Positions 1 to 9,167 of a DNA stretch of 64,000 nt are shown here, in pieces. The DNA lies in NCBI GenBank assembly GCA_934777435.1, contig CAKVNK010000001.1:1-64000 (forward strand), written 5' to 3'. Each line of letters opens with the position of its first letter. Within the stretch, counting starts at the first letter, position 1. Source of the stretch: an uncultured Clostridia bacterium (lineage in GTDB: Bacteria > Bacillota > Clostridia > Christensenellales > UBA1242). A program made the translations under genes and the position numbers. The notes under the pieces are model-generated. The model did not search any database. It was not told where the DNA came from and was given only the letters and a program-made list of their open reading frames with translations.

Positions 1-41
1 ATAGTGAATAAGCAAAGGCTGTTTAGCAAGTTAAAAACAAA

Positions 42-73
42 AAAAGAGCAACAGAAATGTTGTTCTTTTTTTT
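42..73 (+). terminator. Rho-independent terminator of an upstream gene
   Basis: A 10-base-pair stem (AAGAGCAACA with TGTTGTTCTT, one G-T pair) closed by a GAAA loop is followed by a run of eight T. It probably ends a gene lying left of the window. Nothing else is seen in the first 160 bases. Confidence 0.8.
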
Positions 74-160
74 GTGCTAGGTATTAAAAAGAACAATAAA
101 AAAATAAAATCGATTTTCATTTAAGCTTGGACATAAATTTATGTTTGTCTAAAAATTTGT

Positions 161-190
161 TTGACAGTTTGACTGATTAAAATGTAAAAT
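161..190 (+). promoter_or_regulatory. Promoter of the ABC transporter gene
   Basis: TTGACA at 161-166 and TAAAAT at 185-190 are separated by 18 bases. Transcription would start near 197, giving a leader of about 44 bases that carries the AAAGGG ribosome-binding site just before the ATG at 241. Confidence 0.65.
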
Positions 191-240
191 TAAGCCTATA
201 AAAGAAATGGAATATTATATACAAAAAAGGGAATTGTTAT

Positions 241-2784
241 ATGTTGGAATTAGTTAACATTAAAAAACAATATCAGTTGAAAGACCAAGTGGTTAACGCT
301 TTAAAAGGCATCAACCTTTGTTTTCGCCGTAATGAATTTGCTTCAATTTTGGGGCCAAGTGGCTGTGGTAAAACAACATTGCTTAACATTATCGGTGGCT
401 TGGATAGATACTCGGAAGGTGACCTTATTATTGACGGCGTTTCAACCAAACAATTTAAAGATAATGATTGGGATAATTACCGCAATCACCGTGTTGGTTT
501 TGTGTTTCAAAGTTATAACCTTATTCCACATCAAACCGTGCTTGAAAACGTTGAATTGGCGTTAACTCTTAGCGGTATCAAGAAAAAGGAACGCCGTGCA
601 CGTGCCATTGCAGTGCTTGAAAAAGTTGGGCTGGGCGATAAACTTAAATCAAGACCAAATCAACTTTCAGGTGGACAAATGCAACGTGTTGCCATTGCTC
701 GTGCTTTGGTTAACGACCCAGAAATTATTTTGGCAGATGAACCAACAGGTGCTTTGGATAGTAAAACCAGCGTGCAAATTATGGAACTTTTAAAGGAAGT
801 TAGCAAGGACCGCTTGGTTATTATGGTAACACATAACCCAGAGTTGGCTGAAAAATATAGCACTCGTATTGTGCGTTTCCTTGATGGCGAATTGGTGGAA
901 GATAGCAACCCATACACTCACACACAGGCAGAAAAAGAAATCAAAAAGCATAAAGAAAAACTTGCAAAACAAACCGAAAACAAAGGATTTGTTAAAACTG
1001 AAAAGAAAAAATCAATGTCATTTTTCACCGCTTTGGGGTTAAGTTTTAAAAATATGCTCACCAAAAAGGGCAGAACATTGATGGTGAGTTTTGCTGGCAG
1101 TATCGGTATCATTGGAATTGCACTTATTTTGGCTGCAAGTGCTGGTATGATGGGATATATCAACAATATGCAAAGCGACAGTTTAGCAAGTTATCCTATT
1201 TCTGTTACTTCGGTGGCGGTTGATTTAAACAGCCTTCAAAATGGCGTAAATGCACGTGGCGATAGGGGCGAACCTGTTGCTGATGACGAACTTTCAATTT
1301 ACGATATGAAGGAAATGCTTACAAGTTATGGCAGTTACAACTATATCAGCAGTGAATTTGTTGAATATGTTAACAATCATTATGCAGAAAAAAGCAAAAA
1401 AGATATGATTAATGAATTGCAAATCAGTTATGCTGGCAGTATGCACCTTGTAACCGATTATAAGTCTGGCGAAAACACAATAATGTATCCTATAAACAAT
1501 GTGCCAACCACAAGTGTGTTAAATGGCACAACCAGTTCAACTTTCTTTGAAGCCCTGTCAAATGAAGATTATGTGCGTGGGCTTTATGATGTGATAGGCA
1601 ACTATCCAACCGAATCAAATGAACTTGCTTTGGTGCTTAATTCTCGTTCTGTTGCAAACTATCAGTTGCAGGAATTGGGCATAGAATTGCCAACCGAAGG
1701 CAACAAAGTTAAGTTAGATACAATCATTAATCAAAAAACCTATAAGTTGCTTTTAAATGATGCTTATTATAATTTAGACGGCGAACCAGTGCTTAATTTT
1801 AACGGACTTACAGATGTTTCAACAATAGTGGCAAATCAATCAACCTTGGCTTCTCTTTATAGCAATTTAAACACAAAAGAACTTAAAATAACAGGTGTGC
1901 TTATCTTAAAAGATGATGCGTCTGGCAGTATATTCTCAAATGGTGTTATGTATTCACGTGCCTTGGCGGAAGAATATAGGCAAAATTGCAAGGCTTCACA
2001 AGTGGTTGCAAACCTTAAAGCAAATGTGCTTACAGATAAAAATGCAACTCTTAAAGTGCCTTATAAAGTGAATATAAGCGAACTTAGTTATTTCACCGAA
2101 AGTGCAATTTATGAATTTAACACCTTGCAAGAAATGGTTAATATGTTAACAAGCGATTCACTTAAAATCAATTTAACAGACGAACAACTTGTTGACTTAT
2201 ACCTTCAAATGTATGGTGCAAGTTACGTGCCAACTGGTATTTACTTCTATTGTAAATCATTTGATGCAAAGGACGATTTAACAACACTTATCAGCAACTG
2301 GAACAAATCAAACACTATCAAAATTGTGTTCAATGATAGTTCACAAATGTTAACAAATATGCTTGGTAGCATTGTCAACATTATCAGTTATGTTCTTGTT
2401 GCATTTGCTGCAATCTCTTTGGTTGTTTCAAGCATTATGATTTCAATTATCACTTACACGTCAGTTATTGAAAGAACAAAAGAAATCGGCGTGTTGAGAA
2501 GCGTTGGTGCTTCAAAACGTGATGTGTCACGTGTGTTTAATGCAGAAACAACAATTATTGGCTTGTTTGCAGGCGTGATTGGTATTGTTGTGTCCTTCTT
2601 GCTTTCACTTATTTTAGAGGCAGTTTTAAAATCTCTTACTGGGGTGGCGGGGCTTGTAAGCCTTCAACCTTTGGCAAGTTTGATTCTTATTGCTGTCAGC
2701 GTGCTTCTCACTTTCCTTGCAGGATTAATTCCAGCCAAGATTGCGTCAAAGAAAGACCCAGTGCTTGCACTCAGGTCAGAGTAG
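241..2784 (+). CDS. ABC transporter, fused ATP-binding and FtsX-type permease (MacB-like)
   Basis: This 847-residue membrane protein joins an ABC ATPase to an FtsX-type permease in one chain. The ATPase comes first: Walker A GPSGCGKTT near residues 38-46, signature LSGGQMQR near 142-149, Walker B ending in DEPTG near 167, and the switch histidine near 198. A linker leads to a first membrane segment near 285-305, a large extracytoplasmic domain of about 400 residues, and three further membrane segments at the C-terminus (roughly 710-735, 763-785, 805-830). This is the MacB/LolCDE layout, whose members couple ATP use to mechanical work on extracytoplasmic substrates such as peptides, antibiotics or lipoproteins. 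The substrate cannot be told. It has its own promoter and terminator and no adjacent two-component system, so it looks monocistronic. The ATG is preceded by AAAGGG at good spacing. Confidence 0.9.
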   Translation: MLELVNIKKQYQLKDQVVNALKGINLCFRRNEFASILGPSGCGKTTLLNIIGGLDRYSEGDLIIDGVSTKQFKDNDWDNYRNHRVGFVFQSYNLIPHQTVLENVELALTLSGIKKKERRARAIAVLEKVGLGDKLKSRPNQLSGGQMQRVAIARALVNDPEIILADEPTGALDSKTSVQIMELLKEVSKDRLVIMVTHNPELAEKYSTRIVRFLDGELVEDSNPYTHTQAEKEIKKHKEKLAKQTENKGFVKTEKKKSMSFFTALGLSFKNMLTKKGRTLMVSFAGSIGIIGIALILAASAGMMGYINNMQSDSLASYPISVTSVAVDLNSLQNGVNARGDRGEPVADDELSIYDMKEMLTSYGSYNYISSEFVEYVNNHYAEKSKKDMINELQISYAGSMHLVTDYKSGENTIMYPINNVPTTSVLNGTTSSTFFEALSNEDYVRGLYDVIGNYPTESNELALVLNSRSVANYQLQELGIELPTEGNKVKLDTIINQKTYKLLLNDAYYNLDGEPVLNFNGLTDVSTIVANQSTLASLYSNLNTKELKITGVLILKDDASGSIFSNGVMYSRALAEEYRQNCKASQVVANLKANVLTDKNATLKVPYKVNISELSYFTESAIYEFNTLQEMVNMLTSDSLKINLTDEQLVDLYLQMYGASYVPTGIYFYCKSFDAKDDLTTLISNWNKSNTIKIVFNDSSQMLTNMLGSIVNIISYVLVAFAAISLVVSSIMISIITYTSVIERTKEIGVLRSVGASKRDVSRVFNAETTIIGLFAGVIGIVVSFLLSLILEAVLKSLTGVAGLVSLQPLASLILIAVSVLLTFLAGLIPAKIASKKDPVLALRSE

Positions 2785-2807
2785 AGAATTTTAAAAAATT
2801 GTTTTAT

Positions 2808-2835
2808 AAAACGCAGTTATTTTACTGCGTTTTTT
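2808..2835 (+). terminator. Terminator after the ABC transporter gene
   Basis: ACGCAGT and ACTGCGT form a stem with a short AT-rich loop, followed by a run of six T. Confidence 0.85.
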
Positions 2836-2912
2836 GTTGTTTATTTTTTTAACGCATTAATTTTTGTTTATTAGTTTTATAAAGGCAGAAATTGTCATTT
2901 TTGTAAAATTGC

Positions 2913-2941
2913 TTGCTTAAAGCAAAATTGTTGCGTAAAAT
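2913..2941 (+). promoter_or_regulatory. Leaderless-type promoter of the M16 peptidase gene
   Basis: TTGCTT (2913-2918), a 17-base spacer and TAAAAT (2936-2941) end seven bases before the ATG at 2949, with no Shine-Dalgarno sequence between. Transcription would start at or next to the start codon. Confidence 0.65.
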
Positions 2942-2948
2942 AAATTGT

Positions 2949-4229
2949 ATGAAAAAATATAAAACTTTAGATTTGCCATATGGTGGCAAACTTTATTATG
3001 TTAGAAACAAAATAACAAAATCAACCTTGGTTAAATTGCAATTTTTGTGCGGTTCAAGGGAAGATACCATACCGGGTTTGGCTCATTTTACTGAACATAT
3101 GTTTTTCACTGGCACAAAGGAAAAAGATAAAAAACAAATCAGCAAACAATATTTTGATTTTATCAACACAAATGCTTTTACAAACTCCAAAGAAATATGT
3201 TTTGTTGGCAATGTGTTTACAAATGAACTTGGCAGTTATTTAAACACGGTTACAGAGTTAATTACAAAGTCCACTTTCAGTCAAAAAAATGTTGATAGAG
3301 AGATACCAGTTGTGCAACAAGAAATTGCCAGCAGTAAAGATAAACACAATCAATTTGCATGGGAAAGCAATAGTTACAATTTGCTTAAACATAAAGCACT
3401 TAAAGACCGTGTTTTAGGCAATGAAAAATCAGTTGCAAGCATAAAGAGTAAAGACGTTAAAGAATATGTTAAAAAATACTTTGTAGCAAACAATTTGCAT
3501 GCTTATGTTACTTCGCCTATGAGTGTTAACAAAGTTAAAAAATTGCTTGCAGGCTTTTCAAACAGTTTACCAAACAAGACAGAATATCAACCGCTTCCAA
3601 TGGTCTTTCAAGATATTAAAGATGACTCATTTTTCAAAATTGAACATCATGATATTAAAAAAAGTTATTTATATATAAATTTTGTGTTTGACCGCAATTA
3701 TTTAGAGCGTGATTTTAAAACCAAATTTGGTGTTGTTATGTCTATGATTAACAACTTTACAGACGGCATACAAAAGCAAATGCGTCTTGAAAAGAGTTTG
3801 GTTTATGGCTGTTATTTTTCGCAAGCATATTATTTAACAAAATCGGCTGTAACACTTTACACAGAGTGTGAAAAGGGCAATATTAATGCAATTATAAAAA
3901 CAACAGCAGAATATCTTAAAGCCAAGTTAAAAGACGGCTTTACACAAGCGGAATTAGATAAATATAAACGTGAGTGGAAATACGATGAGGCGGTGAGAGA
4001 ACCTCGCACAAATAAATATATGGCGGGGTTAGAAAACCTTGCAGTGTATGGCAGTTTGCGTAAGAAAAAGTATATTGATCGCATAATAAAAAATATCACA
4101 CTGGAAGATTGCAATGCACTTTTCCGTGATGTTTTTGCTTCTCCACGTGTAAGTTTAACAACCTATGGAGACGCAACAGCAAAAGAAATTATGAGCAAAA
4201 CAGAATTTAAAAAGTTGTTTAAATTTTAA
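2949..4229 (+). CDS. M16 family zinc peptidase
   Basis: A 426-residue protein with the inverted zinc site of the M16 (pitrilysin/insulinase, processing-peptidase) family: HFTEH at residues 46-50, with a third ligand probably Glu125 in a QQEIAS stretch. The second half is the usual inactive repeat domain. Clostridial members of this size are often encoded in pairs (YmfF/YmfH-like); here only one is present. The family cleaves small peptides or protein precursors, but the target is unknown. The reading frame is open from a TTG at 2913, but that codon is itself the -35 box. The ATG at 2949 lies seven bases behind the -10 box, so I place the start there. No signal peptide is seen, so it is probably cytoplasmic. 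Confidence 0.85.
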   Translation: MKKYKTLDLPYGGKLYYVRNKITKSTLVKLQFLCGSREDTIPGLAHFTEHMFFTGTKEKDKKQISKQYFDFINTNAFTNSKEICFVGNVFTNELGSYLNTVTELITKSTFSQKNVDREIPVVQQEIASSKDKHNQFAWESNSYNLLKHKALKDRVLGNEKSVASIKSKDVKEYVKKYFVANNLHAYVTSPMSVNKVKKLLAGFSNSLPNKTEYQPLPMVFQDIKDDSFFKIEHHDIKKSYLYINFVFDRNYLERDFKTKFGVVMSMINNFTDGIQKQMRLEKSLVYGCYFSQAYYLTKSAVTLYTECEKGNINAIIKTTAEYLKAKLKDGFTQAELDKYKREWKYDEAVREPRTNKYMAGLENLAVYGSLRKKKYIDRIIKNITLEDCNALFRDVFASPRVSLTTYGDATAKEIMSKTEFKKLFKF

Positions 4230-4372
4230 TTTTATCATTTATGTTTTTATTGCTTTACTTGTGACGTATTATGTAATTGTTCACAAATTTTGCTTTAAAA
4301 ACAGATTAAACATTGGGGCTTGTATTTCTACATATCAGATTGTGGGGTTGGTGAGAATAGCGTTAGTTTAAA

Positions 4373-4426
4373 AAGATTGTCGAAAAGGCAAAACTAAACA
4401 ATTTTGCTTGACAATCCTTTTTTTTG
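4373..4426 (+). terminator. Hairpin with T-run, probable terminator of the M16 peptidase gene
   Basis: GATTGTC and GACAATC, extended inward by GGCAAAA and TTTTGC, form an interrupted stem followed by CC and eight T. Its right arm contains the TTGACA of the next promoter, so terminator and promoter overlap. Confidence 0.65.
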
Positions 4427-4435
4427 TGGTATACT
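4408..4435 (+). promoter_or_regulatory. Probable promoter of the RNase J gene
   Basis: TTGACA (4408-4413), a 16-base spacer and TATACT (4430-4435) form a near-consensus promoter. Transcription would start near 4442, giving a leader of about 410 bases before the rnj ATG. Confidence 0.6.
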
Positions 4436-4441
4436 ACTTTT

Positions 4442-4849
4442 AAGATTTATATTTTTTGGAACTTAATATGCTTGTAGGGGTACAAACGTATAAATACGCA
4501 TAAAATTGTGTTTTTTGCTTTTTTGCCGCAAAAATATAATTGTTGCTAAAATATGTTAATTTAAAGCATTTTAAAAATATGATATTTTGTTGTGTACTAA
4601 ATTGTAACTTTGCTAATTAAAAGTTTATTGTTAATTTTGCAGTTAATGATAGCATTTTATTAATCAATGTTTAACAATGGTAGTTTGCAACACAACTTTT
4701 GAATATAAATCAAATAATCAAAAATTTTATGCTGTTTTGATATTATAAAAAGTGAAGATATTTTATTGCTTATTTATTTTCATTGATAAACAAAAACCTA
4801 ATTGTAACAGCATTAAATAACAGTAGAATTAAAAAATAAAGGAGAATAT
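4442..4849 (+). other. Long AT-rich untranslated leader ahead of RNase J
   Basis: About 400 bases without a supported gene lie between the promoter and the RNase J start. No known riboswitch, small RNA or T-box could be recognised. The first 100 bases are less AT-rich than the rest and contain short inverted repeats. The only clear signal is AAAGGAGAATAT directly before the ATG. A long leader would fit autoregulation of the nuclease through its own mRNA, but that is inference. Confidence 0.4.
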
Positions 4850-6916
4850 ATGTTAGAAAATTTAATGACAAGTGAGGAGTTTGATAAATCAATCAAAACT
4901 GATAAAAACTTTGCACCAAAGCAAAATGTTTTAGATAAAGATAAATCAAACAAACACAAAAATGCAGTTTCAAGTGCAAATAAAACCGCACATACTGAAA
5001 CAAAAAACAACGCTAAAAAAGGCGAAAAACAAAACACACAAAAGGCAGAAAAGCCAGCACAATCAAAGCAAAAATCAACATCAAAACAACACAGTGGTCA
5101 AGTAAGGGCACAAAACAAACAAGCAACACAAAAATTGCTTAAAGAAATGGATAATGCAACTGTTGAAAATGCAGATGTTAATGCTCTTGCAGATGTGCTT
5201 AATCTTGCTGAAAATCAAATTGAGTTGCCTGAAAACACCAAAAAATCTGGCAAAAAGGGCAACAACTTAAAAGTTATGTTCTTGGGCGGTATTGGTGAAA
5301 TCGGTAAGAATATGACTGTGCTTGAATATGGCAAAGATATTATCGTTATTGACTGTGGTGTTATGTTCCCATCAACTGATATGTTAGGTATCGACCTTGT
5401 TGTGCCAGATATCACATATTTGGTTGAAAATAAAGATAAAATCCGTGGTTTTGTTATCACCCACGGACACGAAGACCATATCGGTAGTGTGCCATATGTT
5501 GTTAACGAAATCAAAGCCCCAATTTATGCAAGTAAAATGACTTGTGGACTTATCAAGAAGAAAATGGACGAGCATAAAAAAGTGGAATACAAAACCATAG
5601 CGGTTAAACCAAAACAAAAAATCACACTTGGTTGCTTTGAAATTGAATTTATCCACGTTAACCACGCTATTCCTGGTGCATTTGCATTAGCAATCAAAAC
5701 CCCAGTTGGTATGGTTGTTCACACTGGTGACTATAAAATTGATTTAACACCAATTTATGATGAACCTTTTGACTTCTATTCATTTGCAGAACTTGGCAAA
5801 AAAGGTGTGCTTTTGTATATGAGCGATAGCACAAACGCTGAACGTCCTGGTATGTCACTCAGCGAACGTGTTGTTGGTCAAACTTTGGATAAATTGTTCA
5901 ATGAAAATAAAGACCGCCGTATTATTGTTGCCGGCTTTGCTTCAAACGTAGACCGTGTGCAAGAAGTTATCCATTTGGCTGAAACACATAACCGTAAAGT
6001 TGTGCTTGTTGGCCGTAGTATGGTTAATGTTACAGACGTTGCAACACAAATCGGTGAAATGCAATTAAACCGTCAAAATTTGATTGAAGTTGATAAAATC
6101 AAAAACTATAAAGATAGCGAAATTCTTATTCTTTCAACTGGTAGCCAAGGCGAACCAAACAGTGCTTTGCCACGTATGGCTTCTGGCGAATTTAAAGGCA
6201 TTGAAATTGGTGAAAATGATACTGTCATCTTCTCATCAAGCCCAATCCCTGGTAACGAAAAATCAATTAGTAATGTTATTAACCGCCTTATTATGTTGGG
6301 TGCAAAAGTTATTTATAACGAATTGGAACAAGTGCACGCATCTGGTCACGCTTGTAAAGAAGAAATGAAAATAATGTTAAACCTTGTCAAACCAAAATAC
6401 TTTATTCCTGTGCACGGCGAACAAAAACACTTGCTTGCTCAACGTGAAACAGCATTGTCAGTTGGTATGGATAGGCACAATATTATTCTTCCTATGCTTG
6501 GTATGAAAGTGGAAGTTAACAAAAACTTCTTCCAAGCAACCGACACTGTGCCATTTGGTAGCAGATTGATTGACGGTGCTGGTATCGGTGAGTTGGAAAG
6601 TAACGTGCTTAAAGAACGTAAACAATTAAGTGAAGATGGTTTGTGTATTGTTATCCTTAACGTTAACGCAAAACAGGGCAGATTGAACAGCAGACCTGAA
6701 ATTGTATCACGTGGTTTCACATATATGGGTGAGGCACAAACATGGCTTGAAGATGCAAAATCAACTATTGAATCAAGCATTGATGAATCCGCAGTTCGTT
6801 CACGTGACTATTTAACAGTTAAACAAAGTTTACGCCGTGCATTAACAAACTATTTAAACAAAAAACTTAAACGTAAACCATTGATTGTTCCAATAATTAT
6901 TGAAAGCAACGATTAA
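4850..6916 (+). CDS. rnj: Ribonuclease J
   Basis: RNase J is a cytoplasmic metallo-beta-lactamase/beta-CASP nuclease with 5'-to-3' exonuclease and endonuclease activity, central to mRNA decay and rRNA maturation in Bacillota. The conserved protein begins near residue 139 (KVMFLGGIGEIGKN); the two-zinc motif HGHEDHIG is at 205-212; further family motifs HTGDYKID, SDSTNAERPG and a C-terminal domain follow. Residues 1-135 are an extension rich in Lys, Gln, Asn and Ala that looks disordered; most RNase J proteins are near 555 residues, whereas this has 688. Basic extensions could bind RNA or partner proteins. The start is set by AAAGGAGAATAT before the ATG. The next gene lies 212 bases on, behind two hairpins and degraded copies of this gene's 3' end. 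Confidence 0.93.
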   Translation: MLENLMTSEEFDKSIKTDKNFAPKQNVLDKDKSNKHKNAVSSANKTAHTETKNNAKKGEKQNTQKAEKPAQSKQKSTSKQHSGQVRAQNKQATQKLLKEMDNATVENADVNALADVLNLAENQIELPENTKKSGKKGNNLKVMFLGGIGEIGKNMTVLEYGKDIIVIDCGVMFPSTDMLGIDLVVPDITYLVENKDKIRGFVITHGHEDHIGSVPYVVNEIKAPIYASKMTCGLIKKKMDEHKKVEYKTIAVKPKQKITLGCFEIEFIHVNHAIPGAFALAIKTPVGMVVHTGDYKIDLTPIYDEPFDFYSFAELGKKGVLLYMSDSTNAERPGMSLSERVVGQTLDKLFNENKDRRIIVAGFASNVDRVQEVIHLAETHNRKVVLVGRSMVNVTDVATQIGEMQLNRQNLIEVDKIKNYKDSEILILSTGSQGEPNSALPRMASGEFKGIEIGENDTVIFSSSPIPGNEKSISNVINRLIMLGAKVIYNELEQVHASGHACKEEMKIMLNLVKPKYFIPVHGEQKHLLAQRETALSVGMDRHNIILPMLGMKVEVNKNFFQATDTVPFGSRLIDGAGIGELESNVLKERKQLSEDGLCIVILNVNAKQGRLNSRPEIVSRGFTYMGEAQTWLEDAKSTIESSIDESAVRSRDYLTVKQSLRRALTNYLNKKLKRKPLIVPIIIESND

Positions 6917-6950
6917 GTTTACTTAAGTGTGGCTTGAAATAATTTCCAAA

Positions 6951-7090
6951 CAATATGCCTAAATTTATTTTGGCATATATTCCAATAATAATCGAGTCGA
7001 ACGATTAATTTGTATTTACACAAAATTAAGAGTGAGATGAAGAATATATGCTCAAATCATTTTGAGCATATTATTGAAAGCAACGATTAA
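6951..7090 (+). repeat. Two hairpins, each followed by a degenerate copy of the rnj 3' end
   Basis: The last 21 bases of rnj (6896-6916) recur perfectly at 7070-7090, and a degenerate copy lies near 6981-7008. Each copy is preceded by a hairpin: AATATGCC with GGCATATATT around 6951-6980, and ATATGCTCAAA with TTTTGAGCATAT around 7047-7072. Neither hairpin is followed by a long T-run. The spacing suggests two rounds of duplication with a unit of roughly 87-95 bases. Confidence 0.7.
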
Positions 7091-7108
7091 TATAGAATAA
7101 TCAAGAAT

Positions 7109-7216
7109 CTTATGCAATTAGATGAAAGTTGAAATCTTTTAGCAAAGATATTCAAGTTTCACATATTGCCATATACCCCAAAAATAAATTTAATAACCTT
7201 ATGCAATTAGATGAAA
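7109..7216 (+). repeat. 19-base direct repeat flanking the start of the O-methyltransferase gene
   Basis: The same 19 bases (beginning CTTATGCAATTAG) occur at 7109-7127 and at 7198-7216. The second copy is inside the coding frame (codes Met-Gln-Leu-Asp-Glu); the first is in another frame and soon hits a stop. This looks like a local duplication over the gene start. Confidence 0.75.
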
Positions 7217-7815
7217 TTAAAAAATTTGGTAAAGAGAATAATGTGCCTATCAGTTTAGACGACACATTATCCTTTTTGCTTTCAACAATTAATATAAATA
7301 ATTGCAAACAAATTTTGGAAATTGGCACAGCAATAGGGTATAGTTCCATAGCAATGGCAACAAACGCAAATTGTGAGCATATCGACACGGTTGAAATAGA
7401 TGCTTCACGTTACAATATTGCCGTTAAAAATATTGCAGAAGCAAACAAACAAGATAAAATCACACCATATTTGATGGACGCAATGGAATATCTTAAAACA
7501 TGCACAAAAAAATATGATTTAATATATCTTGATGGGGCAAAAAATCAATATGTCCACTATTTGCCATATTTAAAGCAAATTTTAAACCCAGACGGAATAA
7601 TATTTGCTGACAATCTGTATTTTCATGGTATGGTATTGGGCAAAACCAAAGTGACAACTGGTTGCCGTGCAATGATAAAATCTTTACATCAATACATCGC
7701 TGAAATCACAACCGACCCAACACTAGATAGTTTGATTTATGAAATTGGTGATGGCGTTGGCATAACAAAACTTAAAGCCGTAAATCATGGCGAATTTCCA
7801 AAGCCTAAAAAATAA
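7129..7815 (+). CDS. trmR: SAM-dependent O-methyltransferase, TrmR-like (tRNA 5-hydroxyuridine methyltransferase)
   Basis: A 228-residue class I methyltransferase of the caffeoyl-CoA/catechol OMT family. Motif I (ILEIGTAIGYSS) begins at residue 62, the metal-binding aspartate is in LDGAK near 135-139, and the acidic strand TVEID is near 87-91. Because the next gene is a U32 family protein, I infer the Bacillus TrmR (YrrM) role: methylating 5-hydroxyuridine at tRNA position 34 to 5-methoxyuridine, which widens wobble decoding. The start is uncertain. TTG 7129 is the first possible codon in frame and gives an N-terminus about as long as in B. subtilis, but its ribosome-binding site is weak. ATG 7201 is an alternative. 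A duplication over this region may have altered the original start. Other small-molecule OMT functions are not excluded. Confidence 0.75.
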   Translation: MKSFSKDIQVSHIAIYPKNKFNNLMQLDEIKKFGKENNVPISLDDTLSFLLSTININNCKQILEIGTAIGYSSIAMATNANCEHIDTVEIDASRYNIAVKNIAEANKQDKITPYLMDAMEYLKTCTKKYDLIYLDGAKNQYVHYLPYLKQILNPDGIIFADNLYFHGMVLGKTKVTTGCRAMIKSLHQYIAEITTDPTLDSLIYEIGDGVGITKLKAVNHGEFPKPKK

Positions 7816-7967
7816 TTGAAAAATTTTCAACAAAATATTATAATAATTTTAAATTTGCTTGTTATTGATTTAAAGTAAAATTTATATTGAAAATTGCTTT
7901 AATCATTAATTTGCAACAGAATAACAATTTGTTAACGAAACAAACAAAAACACAAAAGGGAAATTAT

Positions 7968-9167
7968 ATGGAATTGCTTGCACCCGCAGGGGATAAACAA
8001 AAATTAATAATGGCAGTTGAATATGGTGCAGATGCCGTTTATTTGGCGTCTACACGCTTTGGTTTGCGTACTTTTGCTGGCAATTTTGATTTAGAAAATC
8101 TTAAATGGGCAGTGGACTATGCACACGAACACAAAGTTAAAGTGTATGTAACTGTAAACATTATTCCACATGAAAGTGATTTGGCAGATTTGCCAGATTA
8201 TATTAAATATTTAGATGAAATAGGTGTTGACGCTGTTATTTGTGCCGATTTAGGTGTTATCAGCATTGTTCGCCGTGTTGCACCAAACCTTGCAGTGCAT
8301 GTTAGCACACAAGCAAATATAACCAACAGTGAAAGTGCGTTGGTTTATGTTGGGCTTGGGGTAAAACGCCTTATTTTGGCACGTGAAATGAATTTGGAAG
8401 AAATTGCAACTTTACGTAGCAAAATTCCAGCAGATATTGAATTGGAAGCATTTTGCCATGGGGCAATGTGCATAAGTTATTCTGGCAGATGTTTGTTAAG
8501 CAACTTTTTCACAGGGCGTGATGCAAACCGTGGGGCATGTGTTCAAGCCTGCCGTTGGGGTTATGCAATAAGGGAAGTTAGCAAGCAACAAGAATATCCT
8601 ATAGAAGAAGACACACATGGCACATATATTTTAAACAGCAAAGATATGTGTATGATTGATCATTTGGATAAATTGCAAAAGGCTGGGGTTGTTTCAATCA
8701 AAATTGAAGGCAGGATGAAAACTGAATACTATGTTGCAAATATTGTTAACGCTTATCGTGAAGCACTTGATTATTTAGCAACTCACAAAACTTATAATTT
8801 GCCAGATTCTATCCGCAACGAAGTGTTTAAATGCAGTCATCGTGATTATTGTGAAGGTTTTTACTTTAACGCTCCAAAGCAGAATTTGGAAACAAGTTTG
8901 CCAGAATCTGATTATGAATTTGTTGCAGTTGTTAAGCAAAATAGCCAAAATGGGCTTGCAAAAGTTGAAATGCGTAACAGATTTAAGGCTGGGGAGCAGT
9001 TGGAATTGTTGTCTAAAACAAAAAACAATGCTATAATAAAAATTGAACAGATTTTAGATGATGAGAATAACACCCTTGACGAGTGTAAAATTCCAAAACA
9101 AAATGTTTACATAAAAACAGATTTACCATTGTGTGAATATGAAATATTAAGAAGGAAAAAAATTTAG
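7968..9167 (+). CDS. trhP: U32 family protein, probable prephenate-dependent tRNA hydroxylase (TrhP-like)
   Basis: A 399-residue U32 protein. It opens with MELLAPAGDKQKL and contains the U32 signature EAFCHGAMCISYSGRC near residues 160-175, with cysteines at about 163, 168, 175, 191 and 195 able to hold an iron-sulfur cluster. In E. coli (YegQ) and B. subtilis (YrrN/YrrO) this family hydroxylates U34 of tRNA using prephenate; here a single copy follows the predicted TrmR, so the two would make 5-methoxyuridine in order. The older name, collagenase-like peptidase U32, is probably misleading. The frame is open from TTG 7887, but AAAGGGAAATT before ATG 7968 and the family N-terminus fix the start. 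A stop codon is followed at once by the next start. Confidence 0.85.
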   Translation: MELLAPAGDKQKLIMAVEYGADAVYLASTRFGLRTFAGNFDLENLKWAVDYAHEHKVKVYVTVNIIPHESDLADLPDYIKYLDEIGVDAVICADLGVISIVRRVAPNLAVHVSTQANITNSESALVYVGLGVKRLILAREMNLEEIATLRSKIPADIELEAFCHGAMCISYSGRCLLSNFFTGRDANRGACVQACRWGYAIREVSKQQEYPIEEDTHGTYILNSKDMCMIDHLDKLQKAGVVSIKIEGRMKTEYYVANIVNAYREALDYLATHKTYNLPDSIRNEVFKCSHRDYCEGFYFNAPKQNLETSLPESDYEFVAVVKQNSQNGLAKVEMRNRFKAGEQLELLSKTKNNAIIKIEQILDDENNTLDECKIPKQNVYIKTDLPLCEYEILRRKKI

